DNA of 64,000 nt from Desulforamulus reducens MI-1 (GCF_000016165.1 NC_009253.1:2700332-2764331), one strand, 5' to 3'; shown: positions 37,125-47,721, counted from the first letter of the stretch. The notes: generated by a model not told the origin, from the sequence alone. Numbers and translations: made by a program.

Positions 37125-37382
37125 AAAATATATAAACCTCTCATCCCAAAAGGGACGAGAGGTTTTCCCGCGGTACCACCCTGATTGGTAAGCAATCTCT
37201 TACCCTCTTGTGAGCTGTATCGGGCAAACCCGGTTTAAGGTACTTTATTTCCCTCAAACAACTCCGGGGCGAGTTCAGTAATTTTACCCACCGCCTTACA
37301 CCTACCAGCGGCTCTCTGTAGGGTTACACCACTTACTGCTCCCCATCTACGTTTCTAGTGATATTTATTTCTATATTATATA
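37125..37382 (-). promoter_or_regulatory. T-box leader, leucine specifier, upstream of leuS
   Basis: The minus-strand leader has the T-box core GGTGGTACCGCGG (37180-37168). The terminator hairpin AAACCTCTCATCCC / GGGACGAGAGGTTT (134-147 and 152-165 past 37000) ends in a U-rich tail. The Stem I parts AGAGAGCCGCTGGTAGGTG are also present. The codon CTC (37273-37271) in GAACTCGCC is the likely specifier, matching leucine. Uncharged tRNA-Leu should favour readthrough. About 170 AT-rich bases without other features separate it from the leuS start. Confidence 0.93.
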
Positions 37383-37388
37383 ATGAAC

Positions 37389-37417
37389 ATTATAATTTCA
37401 CCAACCAACTATGTCAA
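37389..37417 (-). promoter_or_regulatory. Consensus promoter for the leuS T-box leader
   Basis: TTGACA-N17-TATAAT, both boxes perfect, lies just upstream of the T-box leader. Transcription would start near 37382. Confidence 0.88.
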
Positions 37418-37428
37418 CGGATGTTTTT

Positions 37429-37785
37429 TTACCCCTTAGCAGACATTTCCACTACGTTGGCATCTCCCCAAAGCCTTTCTAGGTTGTAGAAACTTCTATC
37501 CATTTCTTGGAATATATGAACCACTATATCACCATAATCTAACAAAATCCAACTACCCTCTCGAAAACCCTCCATGCGAAGCAATTTAACCCCTGCTTCC
37601 TTTAGCTTTTCTTCGATATGCTCAGCCACGGATTGTACCTGGGTGCTAGAACGTCCAGTACAGATTAAAAAATAATCACAGATGATGGAAATTTTACTGA
37701 TATCTAAAACGGTAATATCCAGCGCCTTTTTCTCGTTAGCTGCTTGGTGGGCTATATCAACAATTTCCTTTGGGCTTAGTGTCAA
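37429..37785 (-). CDS. rsfS: Ribosomal silencing factor RsfS
   Basis: RsfS binds ribosomal protein L14 and blocks joining of the subunits in starving cells. The 118-residue protein has DITVLDISKISIICDYFLICTGRSSTQVQ, then EGFREGSWILLDYGDIVVHIFQ and a final RLWGDA, all typical. It belongs to the nadD-yqeK-rsfS neighbourhood conserved in Firmicutes, although an RRM gene has moved between nadD and yqeK here. Confidence 0.95.
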   Translation of the reverse strand: MTLSPKEIVDIAHQAANEKKALDITVLDISKISIICDYFLICTGRSSTQVQSVAEHIEEKLKEAGVKLLRMEGFREGSWILLDYGDIVVHIFQEMDRSFYNLERLWGDANVVEMSAKG

Positions 37786-37837
37786 AAAGACCCCTCCTTA
37801 TGCTTATTGGGTATTAACCCTATTATATCCTATTCCA

Positions 37838-38419
37838 CTATTTTCTAAAGAAACCCCTTGCAACTAAAATTGCATTTCTTGCTTTTACACTGGTGGGATG
37901 AAGCAAACAACCAATCTTTAAGGCATAGCGGATACTTTCATCAAAACAGCTTAACAGAGCGGTATCCAGATCTTGCGCCGCCTGGCGTCTTATCTCATCG
38001 ACGCCGGAATGTCGTCGGTTTGGTTCTATTTTATCTGCTACAAATATTATTTTATCCAGTTGATTCATGTATTCTGAACCCACCGTATGAAGGGCGATGG
38101 CATTTAAAATCTCCGGGTCGGTAATGCCATACTCATCTCTGGCCATCACAGCAGCCACCGGACCATGCAACAATAAAGGCATGGCAAAACCAAACTCACT
38201 GACTGCTAAGTTTGCCTTTTTCGCCCGCTGCAGCATTTCATTATCATCAAAATCCCTGGCAATATCGTGCAGTAACCCGGCAAGCCCAGCCTTTAAAGGA
38301 TCTGCACCGTACTTGCGAGCCAGTTTTTCTGCAGTCTCTGCCACACCCAAGGAGTGCCGAAAACGTTGTTCAGGCATGATTAGACTTAGCTGTTCTTTTA
38401 AAAAACTTATATTCACCAT
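37838..38419 (-). CDS. yqeK: HD-domain hydrolase YqeK (symmetrical Ap4A hydrolase type)
   Basis: The 193-residue protein has an HD domain with H22 (RFRHSLGVAETA), the pair HD in GLLHDIARDFD and a late LHTVGSEYMNQLDKIIFVADKIEPNR with another metal Asp. Members of this family hydrolyse diadenosine tetraphosphate to two ADP. It is upstream of rsfS by about 50 bases on the same strand. Confidence 0.92.
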   Translation of the reverse strand: MVNISFLKEQLSLIMPEQRFRHSLGVAETAEKLARKYGADPLKAGLAGLLHDIARDFDDNEMLQRAKKANLAVSEFGFAMPLLLHGPVAAVMARDEYGITDPEILNAIALHTVGSEYMNQLDKIIFVADKIEPNRRHSGVDEIRRQAAQDLDTALLSCFDESIRYALKIGCLLHPTSVKARNAILVARGFFRK

Positions 38420-38437
38420 TGCACCCTCCGCTAAATA

Positions 38438-38476
38438 ATTTTAAAAACCTCCTATCCCGGAGGAATGGAGGTTTTG
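38438..38476 (-). terminator. Terminator after the RRM gene
   Basis: On the minus strand AAAACCTCC and GGAGGTTTT flank a 14-base loop that contains a second CCTCCGG turn. A TTTTTAAAATT tail follows. It lies between the RRM gene and yqeK. Confidence 0.65.
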
Positions 38477-38481
38477 TCTGT

Positions 38482-38739
38482 TTAAACTTGGCCAGCTTCG
38501 CGGCTTTTTGCTTCGTTGACAGTGATAACCCGACCACCCAATTCAGTTCCGTTAAGGGCTGCAATCATTTTGTCTGCATCAGTATCATTAACCTCAACAA
38601 AACCAAAACCACGGGAACGACCGGTTTCTCGATCTGTAATAACCCTGCTACTGAGAACTTCACCATATTGTTCAAAAGCACTGGCTAAATCCTCTGCTTT
38701 AGTAGACCAAGGTAGATTTCCAACGTATAAAGTTGCCAT
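38482..38739 (-). CDS. RRM-type RNA-binding protein
   Basis: This 85-residue protein is a single RNA recognition motif with RNP2 LYVGNL (4-9) and RNP1 RGFGFVEV (43-50). It closely resembles the small RNA-binding proteins of cyanobacteria and some Clostridia. The start at 38739 follows AAAGAGGTG. It is flanked by its own terminator, so it is likely a single-gene unit. Such proteins are often linked to cold or stress RNA handling; here that is only inferred. Confidence 0.93.
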   Translation of the reverse strand: MATLYVGNLPWSTKAEDLASAFEQYGEVLSSRVITDRETGRSRGFGFVEVNDTDADKMIAALNGTELGGRVITVNEAKSREAGQV

Positions 38740-38865
38740 AAAAGTCACCTCTTTCAATGGTTCTTTGGTTACTTGTCTGCGTTGAATGTATTATTTGCAT
38801 TTAACTCGGTCTAAATGCAGAGGGATTCAGCTAAGATATTTCCAATTGAGGTAAAGAAAACTTGC

Positions 38866-39474
38866 CTAATCTAGTGCATAAAGGCCATTTTTAAAAATAT
38901 AATCTTCAACAGGTTCTGGCAATAGGTATTTGATACTTCTACCTTCCTTTGCCCTTCTCCGAATATCACTGGATGAAATGGATAATGCCGGTACCTCCAA
39001 CGGTAAAATCCTTTTTAGAATATCCGGATGTAATAAATTTAAGATTTCTTTTAAGTTACTTAAATCATAGCCCGGCCTAGTGGCGGCAATAAAATTGGTC
39101 ATGCTTAATAACCTTGGGGCATCCTTCCAGGTTAAAATTTCAAGGACAGCATCTGCCCCTGTAATAAAATAAACTTGTTTAATACCATATTGATTTATTA
39201 TTTCCTCCACTGTATCAACAGTATAGGAAAAACCTTGCCTTGCTACTTCAATGGTAGATACTTCAAAATATGGGTTACTGAACGTTGCCAAGCGGGTCAT
39301 TGCTATCCGATGCTGTGCATCGGATATTTCTTTATCTTGCTTATGGGGTGGTTTGCCCGCCGGTACAAAAACCACTTTATCCAGGTGAAACCTTTGTCTT
39401 ACTTCCTCAGCAACCACCAAATGTCCGTAATGAATTGGGTCGAAGGTTCCTCCCATAAGACAAATTTCTTGCAT
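38866..39474 (-). CDS. nadD: Nicotinate-nucleotide adenylyltransferase
   Basis: NadD joins nicotinate mononucleotide and ATP to form deamido-NAD. The 202-residue protein has the HxGH-class motif [11 protein letters not shown] (8-18), [18 protein letters not shown] and the closing [11 protein letters not shown] chose the ATG at 39474 after AAAGGA; a longer frame to 39534 reads through non-conserved residues. Confidence 0.94.
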   Translation of the reverse strand: MQEICLMGGTFDPIHYGHLVVAEEVRQRFHLDKVVFVPAGKPPHKQDKEISDAQHRIAMTRLATFSNPYFEVSTIEVARQGFSYTVDTVEEIINQYGIKQVYFITGADAVLEILTWKDAPRLLSMTNFIAATRPGYDLSNLKEILNLLHPDILKRILPLEVPALSISSSDIRRRAKEGRSIKYLLPEPVEDYIFKNGLYALD

Positions 39475-39563
39475 GTGTAATATCCTTTCACCTTTAACTA
39501 ACGTCATTTTAATGGTAATTTTATCAAAAAGCAACCAGACATGATAAATAGCTTTACTAAATA

Positions 39564-40073
39564 TTAATTACCATTGGTCGATCCTTCGCTTTTTAATGCC
39601 GTAATGGCTCTGGTTATTTTTTCATAGGTACGCTGCAACCCCTCAGAAATAACCCGTGTATCTCCAATGACAGCCATGAAATTAGCATCCCCGTCCCAGC
39701 GAGGTACAATGTGAACATGAAGATGCCCGGGTATCCCAGCCCCGGCTACCTTACCAAGATTGATGCCAATATTAAAACCATGTGGGTTACCAAAGGCTCT
39801 CCGAAGGGCTTGCACCATGAATTGTGTCATTTTATGTAATTCGAGCAATTCTTCATCAGTAAGCTCTGTAATATCTCCCACATGTCTTTTGGGGGCAATC
39901 AGGAGGTGTCCGTTATTATAAGGGTACAAATTCATAATAACAAAGGTCTTATCTCCCCGGTAAATCACAAGATTTTCTTCGTCCTGATCCGAGTTTAGCT
40001 TTTCACAAAAGATGCACCCTGTTTGGGGTTTTCCGATATAAATAGATCGCCAGGGGGCCCACAAATTTTCCAT
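39564..40073 (-). CDS. HIT family hydrolase, Ap4A phosphorylase-like
   Basis: The 169-residue protein starts with [12 protein letters not shown], has zinc-type [22 protein letters not shown] and the catalytic triad [11 protein letters not shown] (about 117-127). This form, longer than HinT, is typical of actinobacterial and clostridial Ap4A phosphorylase-like HIT proteins. It is distinct from the short HIT gene at 10.4 kb. The substrate is inferred. Confidence 0.9.
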   Translation of the reverse strand: MENLWAPWRSIYIGKPQTGCIFCEKLNSDQDEENLVIYRGDKTFVIMNLYPYNNGHLLIAPKRHVGDITELTDEELLELHKMTQFMVQALRRAFGNPHGFNIGINLGKVAGAGIPGHLHVHIVPRWDGDANFMAVIGDTRVISEGLQRTYEKITRAITALKSEGSTNGN

Positions 40074-40148
40074 ACTATCATCTCCCGTTTCTTCTTTAAA
40101 ACATATTTTTCTTTTTTATTTGTTAAATACCTTCTAAATAAAAAGATC

Positions 40149-40178
40149 TTGTTCTATTAAGGATTATTCTGTTAAAAT
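40149..40178 (+). promoter_or_regulatory. Possible promoter for the cation exchanger gene
   Basis: TTGTTC-N18-TAAAAT lies about 70 bases before the gene in the divergent gap with the HIT gene. The -35 is weak. Confidence 0.4.
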
Positions 40179-40250
40179 ATTGTATTTCATATTTGATTCT
40201 GCGGGAAACTTTATAAAGAATATAAGCCTCAGAAAGGAATCGAATAGCTG

Positions 40251-41237
40251 ATGACCTATTTTTTATTACTGGCCAGTCTTGGCATTATTTTACTTAGTGC
40301 AGAGGTTTTTACAAATGGTGTTGAATGGTTGGGAAAAAAATTAAATTTATCCGAAGGAGCTGTGGGTAGTCTGCTTGCCGCTGTTGGTACTGCTCTTCCG
40401 GAAACCATGATCCCAGTAATGGCGATTTTATTTGGTTCTGGTGATATGGCCGATGAGGTGGGTATTGGCGCCATCCTTGGTGCGCCCTTCATGCTTTCCA
40501 CTTTAGCCCTGGCCATTACGGGTATTTCTGCCATGATTTGGAAGGTCAAGGGTAAACCCCGGGAGAGTATGTTCATTGACCGGGATGTCATGGCCAGGGA
40601 CCTTAAGTTTTTTTTGCTTGTGTACAGTATAGCTGTGTTGGCAGGCATCTTTACCGATGGCTTTAAACCACTGGTAGCATTATTTCTAGTATTGGCTTAC
40701 TTCTATTATGTATACAAAACCCTTGGTTGTGAAGGTGGTCAATGCGAAGCCTTAAATCCCTTGTATCTGGCAAAGAAAAACCCCGACCCGTCCACTCCCA
40801 TTGTGGTGCTGCAAGTGGTTATTGCCTTGATCGGTATTGTTATAGGAGCCCACTTGTTTGTACAAGAGATTGAGGTTTTGGCCTCTATCTGGGGTATTCC
40901 TGCTTTTATTTTATCTCTAATCATCGCTCCCATTGCTACAGAACTTCCAGAAAAATTCAACAGCGTCATTTGGGTGCGACAGGGTAAAGATACGCTGGCC
41001 CTTGGTAACATTACCGGTGCTATGGTGTTTCAGAGTTCCATTATACCGGCCATAGGGATTCTTCTGACTCCCTGGAAGTTATCACAATTGGGTATTATTT
41101 GTGCCATCCTTGCCCTTGCATCTGCGGGTACAGTTTTTATCCTGCTTAGGTTAAGGGGAGAAATCAGACCCCTGACCCTGGCCTTCAACAGTGTGTTTTA
41201 TATGATTTTTATTGGAACGGTTATTGTTATGTATTAG
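40251..41237 (+). CDS. Sodium/calcium exchanger family membrane protein
   Basis: The 328-residue protein has about ten hydrophobic helices in two inverted halves. The first half has the alpha repeat AAVGTALPETMIPVMA (about 44-59); the second has APIATELPEKFNSVIW. The two acidic residues in these repeats bind the cation in CaCA transporters. It has its own promoter region and terminator and is the only plus-strand gene in this part. The ion (Ca2+ or another) is not shown by the sequence. Confidence 0.88.
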   Translation: MTYFLLLASLGIILLSAEVFTNGVEWLGKKLNLSEGAVGSLLAAVGTALPETMIPVMAILFGSGDMADEVGIGAILGAPFMLSTLALAITGISAMIWKVKGKPRESMFIDRDVMARDLKFFLLVYSIAVLAGIFTDGFKPLVALFLVLAYFYYVYKTLGCEGGQCEALNPLYLAKKNPDPSTPIVVLQVVIALIGIVIGAHLFVQEIEVLASIWGIPAFILSLIIAPIATELPEKFNSVIWVRQGKDTLALGNITGAMVFQSSIIPAIGILLTPWKLSQLGIICAILALASAGTVFILLRLRGEIRPLTLAFNSVFYMIFIGTVIVMY

Positions 41238-41246
41238 AAGTCAAAT

Positions 41247-41280
41247 AGAAGCGTCCAAGAAATCTTGGACGCTTCTCATT
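41247..41280. terminator. Bidirectional terminator, exchanger gene / rbsB
   Basis: AGAAGCGTCCAAGA-AA-TCTTGGACGCTTCT is a perfect 14-base stem between two convergent genes. CATTTTATT follows on the plus strand. Confidence 0.82.
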
Positions 41281-42228
41281 TTATTCTTTCTTGGTTATTA
41301 GTTTTAACTTAGCCGGGATATTGGTATCCACCTTTTCGCCTTTAACGACCCTTTGGGCCGTTTCTACACCCAGCTGACCGATTAATTTCGGCTGTTGAGC
41401 CACTGTGGCAGCCATTTTACCATCGTTAACCGCATTGACAGCATCGTCATTACCATCAAAGCCAACCACCATAATATCCTTTTTAGCAGCGGCGACTGCC
41501 TGCAGGGCGCCCAGTGCCATTTCATCGTTGTGAGCAAATACTGCGTTAATTTCCGGCTGGCTTTGCAGAATATTTTCCATTACCCGAAGGCCTTTAGAAC
41601 GATCAAAGTCCGCTGGTTGCTTGGCCACAACTTTGATGTTTTTTTCTTTATCCATCACTTCATGGAAGCCCTGTCCACGGTCCCTGGCGGCAGAAGTACC
41701 GGCAATTCCTTCTAGCTCAACCACTTTGCCTTTACGGTCCAATTGTTTGATAATGTACTCGGCAGCCATTCTACCACCGGCCACATTGTCCGAGGCAATA
41801 TGGGAGGTTACGGTACCACCGTTTACATTACGGTCCAGCGTAATAACAGGAATTTTAGCTTCGTTGGCGTCTTTTACTGCGGTTACTAACCCATCACTGT
41901 CGGTGGGGTTTAACAGAATAATATCAACCTTTTGCTGAATTAAATTTTCTACTTGTGAAACCTGTTTGGATGCATCGTCCTGGGCATCCACAACCACCAG
42001 TTCAGCATTCATTTTATCCGCTGCAGCTTTTGCGCCATCCCTCATATCTACAAAAAATGGGTTGTTTAATGTGGATACGGCAAGGCCAATAGTCATTTTA
42101 TCCTTTTCTTCAGTGGCCGCCTTGGGACTTTCCTTTGGTTCCTCCTTTTTCTGGGCACAACCAATGACCAAACCTATCATAAGTATAAGACTGCCTAACA
42201 CAATTCCAAGTTTCCAAAATTTCTTCAT
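41281..42228 (-). CDS. rbsB: Ribose ABC transporter, substrate-binding lipoprotein
   Basis: The 315-residue periplasmic-binding-type protein has a lipoprotein signal with lipobox VIG-C24, a Lys/Glu-rich linker and the RbsB-like domain (MTIGLAVSTLNNPFF, VEGIAGTSAARDRGQG, VVGFDGNDDAV). It is the last gene of the rbs operon, with a 58-base gap after rbsC. Ribose as the substrate follows from rbsD and rbsK in the same operon. Confidence 0.93.
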   Translation of the reverse strand: MKKFWKLGIVLGSLILMIGLVIGCAQKKEEPKESPKAATEEKDKMTIGLAVSTLNNPFFVDMRDGAKAAADKMNAELVVVDAQDDASKQVSQVENLIQQKVDIILLNPTDSDGLVTAVKDANEAKIPVITLDRNVNGGTVTSHIASDNVAGGRMAAEYIIKQLDRKGKVVELEGIAGTSAARDRGQGFHEVMDKEKNIKVVAKQPADFDRSKGLRVMENILQSQPEINAVFAHNDEMALGALQAVAAAKKDIMVVGFDGNDDAVNAVNDGKMAATVAQQPKLIGQLGVETAQRVVKGEKVDTNIPAKLKLITKKE

Positions 42229-42286
42229 GCTAGTTTCCTCCTATTGTTAAGATATACTTAAATATGTAAAAAGAATCGTTACCCCA

Positions 42287-43228
42287 TCACCTCCCCACAG
42301 CATTCCGTCGGTCTAACAGAACCGCAACCAAAATGATAAGACCTTTGACAGCTTGCTGGTAGAAGGAAGACACGTTTAGCAGATTTAAACCATTATCGAT
42401 CACTCCAATGATTAAAGCACCAATTAAAGTACCGATTACACCGCCCTGCCCTCCAGTTAAGCTGGTGCCACCAATAACCACAGCAGCAATGGCATCTAAC
42501 TCGTAGCCTATGCCTGCGGTGGGCTGGGCAGACAACAATCTGGAAGATAAAATAACTCCCGCCAACCCGGCCAATAAACCACTAATAGAGTAAACCATAA
42601 TTTTATAGTGGTTGGTTCGTATACCACTTAGAATAGCTGCCTCTTCGTTTCCCCCCAGGGCAAAGATTCTTCTGCCGGGAGTCATCTGGGTTAATACAAA
42701 CCAGGCCAGAAGTACAATAACACTGGTAATAATGACGGGTGTTGGTATGGCTCCTAAATACCCTCCCCCTAGTTCATTAAAGCCTTCGGCCACAGCACGC
42801 ACGGGTCTTCCTTCGGTATAAATGAGGGTGGCACCCCTAAATAATGTCATGGTTGCCAAGGTTGCAATAAAGGGTGCCACCCTCCCATAGGCCACGATGG
42901 TTCCATTTACAGTTCCTGCCAGTAGACCAATCAAACAGGCATACAACACAACCATTAAGGTAGTGTTTCCTTGTCCCAAAAAACCTGCCCCCAAGGCACC
43001 GGCTAAAGCCAAGATGGATCCTACCGAAAGGTCAATTCCACCAGTTAGTATTACAAAGGTCATGCCCACACCCAACAGGGTATTAATGGACACCTGCCTA
43101 GCTACATTCAATAGATTTGATGTGGTAAAGAATCGGTCGGATAAGAAGGTTAAGGCTACGATAATGATTAATAATCCTAGAAATGGCCCTAAGTGATAGC
43201 GCTGAATTATGTTCCTTGGGCTTCCCAT
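42287..43228 (-). CDS. rbsC: Ribose ABC transporter permease
   Basis: This 313-residue membrane protein has eight to ten hydrophobic helices and the permease motifs TGGIDLSVGSILALAG, AVVIGGTSLTGGQGGVIGT and NGLNLL. It overlaps the end of rbsA by 22 bases. It forms the channel of the ribose importer. Confidence 0.95.
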   Translation of the reverse strand: MGSPRNIIQRYHLGPFLGLLIIIVALTFLSDRFFTTSNLLNVARQVSINTLLGVGMTFVILTGGIDLSVGSILALAGALGAGFLGQGNTTLMVVLYACLIGLLAGTVNGTIVAYGRVAPFIATLATMTLFRGATLIYTEGRPVRAVAEGFNELGGGYLGAIPTPVIITSVIVLLAWFVLTQMTPGRRIFALGGNEEAAILSGIRTNHYKIMVYSISGLLAGLAGVILSSRLLSAQPTAGIGYELDAIAAVVIGGTSLTGGQGGVIGTLIGALIIGVIDNGLNLLNVSSFYQQAVKGLIILVAVLLDRRNAVGR

Positions 43229-44724
43229 TGCACACCTCCTGTGGCACAGTACATAAATGCTTCTTCTGTTATCTCATCCCGAGTAAAGTGCCCAGTTACT
43301 CTTCCTTCATACATTACGTAAACCCGATCACTCATCCCCATAAGTTCCTGTAAGTCTGAAGAAATCAATAAAATTCCCAATCCCTGGGTTGTAAGGCGGT
43401 TCATTAATTCATAAATTTCCACCTTTGCACCTACATCTACACCCCTGGTGGGCTCATCTAAGATTAAAATTTTTGGTTTTGTCTCCAGCCATTTGCCAAA
43501 GACTACTTTTTGCTGGTTACCACCACTGAGACTTTTCACTGGTTGTCCCGGACCCGAAACCTTAATCTTCAAAATACTAATATATTTTCGGGTCATTTCC
43601 GATTCCTTGACTCTGTCGATGATCCCCAGTCGGGAACGTGCATGCAAGGTTGGTAGGGCTAGGTTCCCCTGTACACTAAAGGGAAGGATTAGTCCTTCAT
43701 CTTTCCGATCTTCAGTAACCAGTGCAAGACCGTGTTTAATGGCTTCCGCGGGGTGTTTAAAACAGCCTTGAAATATTACTCCTTCCTGTCCCATAATTGA
43801 AACACTTCCCTGTACAGGGTCTAAACCGAAAATGGCCCTGGCCAATTCTGTTCGCCCGGCCCCCATTAATCCTCCAATCCCAACAACTTCCCCGGCCTTA
43901 AGCTCAATGCTTACATCATCTAATGCTTTATTTTTAAAATTATGTACCTTTAGGATTACCTGACCGGGTTTGCTAATGGTTTTAGGGAAGCGTTCACTGA
44001 CTTCTCTTCCAACCATTAGAGCCACCAACTCATCAATGGATGTCTCAGTAATTTTTAGAGTATCAATATAGTTCCCATCCCGCATCACAGTTACCCGGTG
44101 ACAGATTTGAAATAATTCCTCCATCCGGTGGGAGATATAAACGATGGATACCCCCTGCTCCACCAAGTTTTCCATAATTTTAAATAGCTTTGCCTTTTCT
44201 TTCTCTGTTAAGGCTGCTGTGGGTTCATCCATGATTAATAGCTTTGCTTTTCTGGATAGAGCTTTAGCAATCTCAACCAGTTGCTTCTCCCCTACACTTA
44301 ATTGGGCTACAGGGGTCTTGGGGTGAACTTTCAAGCCTACTTGTTCGGTAAACTTACGGGCTGCTTCAATCAAAACAGACCAATTGATTATACCCATTCT
44401 GGCATAGGGGCCTTCGCCGCCTAAAAAAATATTCTCTGCAATACTCAGGTGGGGTACCAGATTAAATTCCTGGTGAATCATGACGATTCCCAATTCCTCC
44501 GCTTGCTTGGAACCCTTAATCTGGGTTTGTTTACCCTCATAAAATATGGCACCACTATTCATGGTGTAAATTCCAGTAAGAATCTTCATAAGGGTTGACT
44601 TACCAGCACCATTCTCCCCTAATAGGGCATGTATCTCTTTTTTATTAACCGTTAGATGTACACCATTTAAGACTTTGGCTCCTGGAAAATCTTTGGTAAT
44701 ATCCTTCATTTCCAGTAACTGCAA
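43207..44724 (-). CDS. rbsA: Ribose ABC transporter ATP-binding protein
   Basis: This double ATPase of 505 residues has two unequal halves. The first has GENGAGKST (36-44), LSVGEKQLVEIAKAL and LIMDEPTAAL. The second has the degenerate loop GLMGAGRTELA, LSGGNQQKVVFGKWL and LILDEPTRGVDVG. This is the usual sugar-importer form. It lies between rbsD and rbsC. Confidence 0.96.
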   Translation of the reverse strand: MQLLEMKDITKDFPGAKVLNGVHLTVNKKEIHALLGENGAGKSTLMKILTGIYTMNSGAIFYEGKQTQIKGSKQAEELGIVMIHQEFNLVPHLSIAENIFLGGEGPYARMGIINWSVLIEAARKFTEQVGLKVHPKTPVAQLSVGEKQLVEIAKALSRKAKLLIMDEPTAALTEKEKAKLFKIMENLVEQGVSIVYISHRMEELFQICHRVTVMRDGNYIDTLKITETSIDELVALMVGREVSERFPKTISKPGQVILKVHNFKNKALDDVSIELKAGEVVGIGGLMGAGRTELARAIFGLDPVQGSVSIMGQEGVIFQGCFKHPAEAIKHGLALVTEDRKDEGLILPFSVQGNLALPTLHARSRLGIIDRVKESEMTRKYISILKIKVSGPGQPVKSLSGGNQQKVVFGKWLETKPKILILDEPTRGVDVGAKVEIYELMNRLTTQGLGILLISSDLQELMGMSDRVYVMYEGRVTGHFTRDEITEEAFMYCATGGVQWEAQGT

Positions 44725-44737
44725 GATATGCCCCCCT

Positions 44738-46032
<1,295 letters not shown>

Positions 46033-46171
46033 AGACCTGTCCTCCTTAAATAGCCTAGTTCTAAGTTATGGTTAATTTAGGGTAGACATTTTTCAACCTA
46101 CCTATTCCTTGCCCAATCTCTATAACTATCATGGGTAATTCAAAACTTTTTATACTTTTGATATTGCCGAA

Positions 46172-46206
46172 AAATAAAAACCCCGCCATCGGTGGATGAC
46201 AGGGTT
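46172..46206 (-). terminator. Terminator after mgsA
   Basis: On the minus strand AACCCTGTCATC-CACC-GATGGCGGGG is followed by TTTTTATTTTT. It separates mgsA from the rbs operon. Confidence 0.78.
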
Positions 46207-46252
46207 TGTTAAGAAACCTTTTTTAAATGTATATTTTTACATCTTGCAGTCA

Positions 46253-46672
46253 CTACTTGTTTAAATTATTCAACAATACTTTGGCTGTACTGATATTGGT
46301 AGCAATGGGTATATTATGGACATTACAAATACGGCTTAACGCATTAATATCAGGTTCATGGGGTTGGGGAGTCAATGGATCTCGCAGAAATATGACTAAC
46401 CCAACTTCACCCTGGGCTATTTTGCCGCCGATTTGTTGATCACCACCCAAAGGACCGGACATATAACACGTTACATCCAGACCTACCTTTTCTTTTATTA
46501 AACTACCTGTTGTTCCTGTGCCAATTAAATCATGCTGACTTAACTGCAGTTGAAACTCCTTATCCAAGGCATTTTCAGAATTTTTCACATAACTAAAGGC
46601 TAGCCTATAGTGATTCTCTTTATGTTTGATAACATACTCTGCTATTTGTTTTTCTAAGATGTTTTTATTCAT
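46253..46672 (-). CDS. mgsA: Methylglyoxal synthase-like protein
   Basis: The 139-residue protein has the MGS signature blocks GTGTTG (51-56), [11 protein letters not shown] (72-82, with the catalytic Asp78), FLRDPL (95-100) and PHEPDINAL. Methylglyoxal synthase turns dihydroxyacetone phosphate into methylglyoxal when phosphate is short. The first 45 residues differ from the usual start: the ALxAHDxxK segment, which supplies a His-Asp and a Lys near the phosphate, is not visible. It may therefore be altered in activity or regulation. Confidence 0.82.
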   Translation of the reverse strand: MNKNILEKQIAEYVIKHKENHYRLAFSYVKNSENALDKEFQLQLSQHDLIGTGTTGSLIKEKVGLDVTCYMSGPLGGDQQIGGKIAQGEVGLVIFLRDPLTPQPHEPDINALSRICNVHNIPIATNISTAKVLLNNLNK

Positions 46673-46769
46673 CCTCCTAAGCCTCTCCCTTAAGATATAG
46701 ATACGTATCTTTTTTATGTATACACTAAATAGATGCCTAAGATAAATGAAAAAGTTTTAGATTTTTGAT

Positions 46770-46816
46770 AAAAATATATAAAATAACCCTACAGTTGTAA
46801 CAACTGTAGGGTTATT
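46770..46816 (-). terminator. rRNA operon terminator
   Basis: AATAACCCTACAGTTG-TAA-CAACTGTAGGGTTATT is a perfect 16-base stem just after the 5S gene, followed on the minus strand by TTATATATTTTTAT. Confidence 0.9.
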
Positions 46817-46823
46817 AAAATTA

Positions 46824-46940
46824 CTCTGGCGACGACCTACTCTCCCAGGAGCGTGAGCTCCAAGTACCATCGGCCCTGGAGGGCTTAACTGCTGTGTTCG
46901 GGATGGGAACAGGTGTACCCCCTCCGGTATCGCCACCAGA
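46824..46940 (-). rRNA. rrf: 5S ribosomal RNA
   Basis: About 117 bases with 5S landmarks: TGGTGGCGATACCGG-type start, CACCTGTTCCCATCCCGAAC, GCCGATGGTACTTG and GGGAGAGTAGG near the end. The two ends pair to form helix I. It is the last gene of the rRNA operon. Confidence 0.95.
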
Positions 46941-46971
46941 AACTTTATGCTATTGGGTATTACTTTTAGGT

Positions 46972-47120
46972 CAGCCATGGACTGTGGGCCATGTGCCATG
47001 AGCTTTTTGGCTTTTCCTTTGAGCAAACAATTTATGTTCTCTCAAAACTGAACAGCTATTTAGTATTGCGTCATATATTTTCAACCTTAGCTCACGGCTC
47101 ATGGCACATGGCCTAAGGCT
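46972..47120. repeat. Heptamer-repeat inverted arms flanking the 23S/5S spacer
   Basis: The left arm (46972-47004) consists of 7-base units AGCCATG, GACTGTG, GGCCATG, TGCCATG. The right arm (47088-47120) consists of AGCTCAC, GGCTCAT, GGCACAT, GGCCTAA. The arms are complementary and in the transcript would join the end of 23S to the region just before 5S across an 83-base loop. They may act as a processing stem. A CTCTCAAAACTGAACAG segment lies in the loop. Confidence 0.65.
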
Positions 47121-47223
47121 TGTTTTTGGTCAAGAACTCGATCTATTAGTACCGGTCAGCTGAAAACATTGCTGCTCTTACACTCCCGGCCTATCTACCA
47201 TGTAGTCTTCATGGGATCTTACC

Positions 47224-47351
47224 CTTCTCGAAGTTCGAAATTCGTGGTTCGAAGTTCGATCTAAGTATTTCTTTTGGGTCTTTATTTTTAACAACCCAAA
47301 ATTCTTACCCAAATTCGAACATCGAATGTCGAAACTCGAACTTCGAGAAGG
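47224..47351 (-). other. 23S intervening sequence in helix 98
   Basis: About 128 bases lie between the conserved flanks near E. coli 2790-2805. The outer arms are runs of 7-base units (TTCGAAG, TTCGAAA, TTCGTGG on one side; ATCGAAT, GTCGAAA, CTCGAAC on the other) and pair with each other. The centre has a second stem built from TTTTGGGT and ACCCAAAA. No reading frame is present. Confidence 0.85.
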
Positions 47352-47464
47352 TGGGAAACCTCATCTTGAAGGAGGCTTCGTGCTTAGATGCTTTCAGCAC
47401 TTATCCCTTCCGGACTTAGTTACCCAGCACTACCGTTGGCACGATAGCTGGTACACCAGCGGTC

Positions 47465-47496
<32 letters not shown>

Positions 47497-47523
47497 CTCT
47501 TCTCAAGTTTCCTGCGCCTGCGA

Positions 47524-47566
<43 letters not shown>

Positions 47567-47571
47567 ACGTA

Positions 47572-47667
<96 letters not shown>

Positions 47668-47668
47668 G

Positions 47669-47721
<53 letters not shown>

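Noticed and set aside
46033-46252. RbsR or CcpA operator upstream of rbsK
   Set aside because: No clear palindrome of either type could be identified in the 220-base gap.
46757-47026. Open frame across the 5S rRNA gene
   Set aside because: It overlaps the 5S gene and the terminator hairpin, and its translation has no domain-like character.
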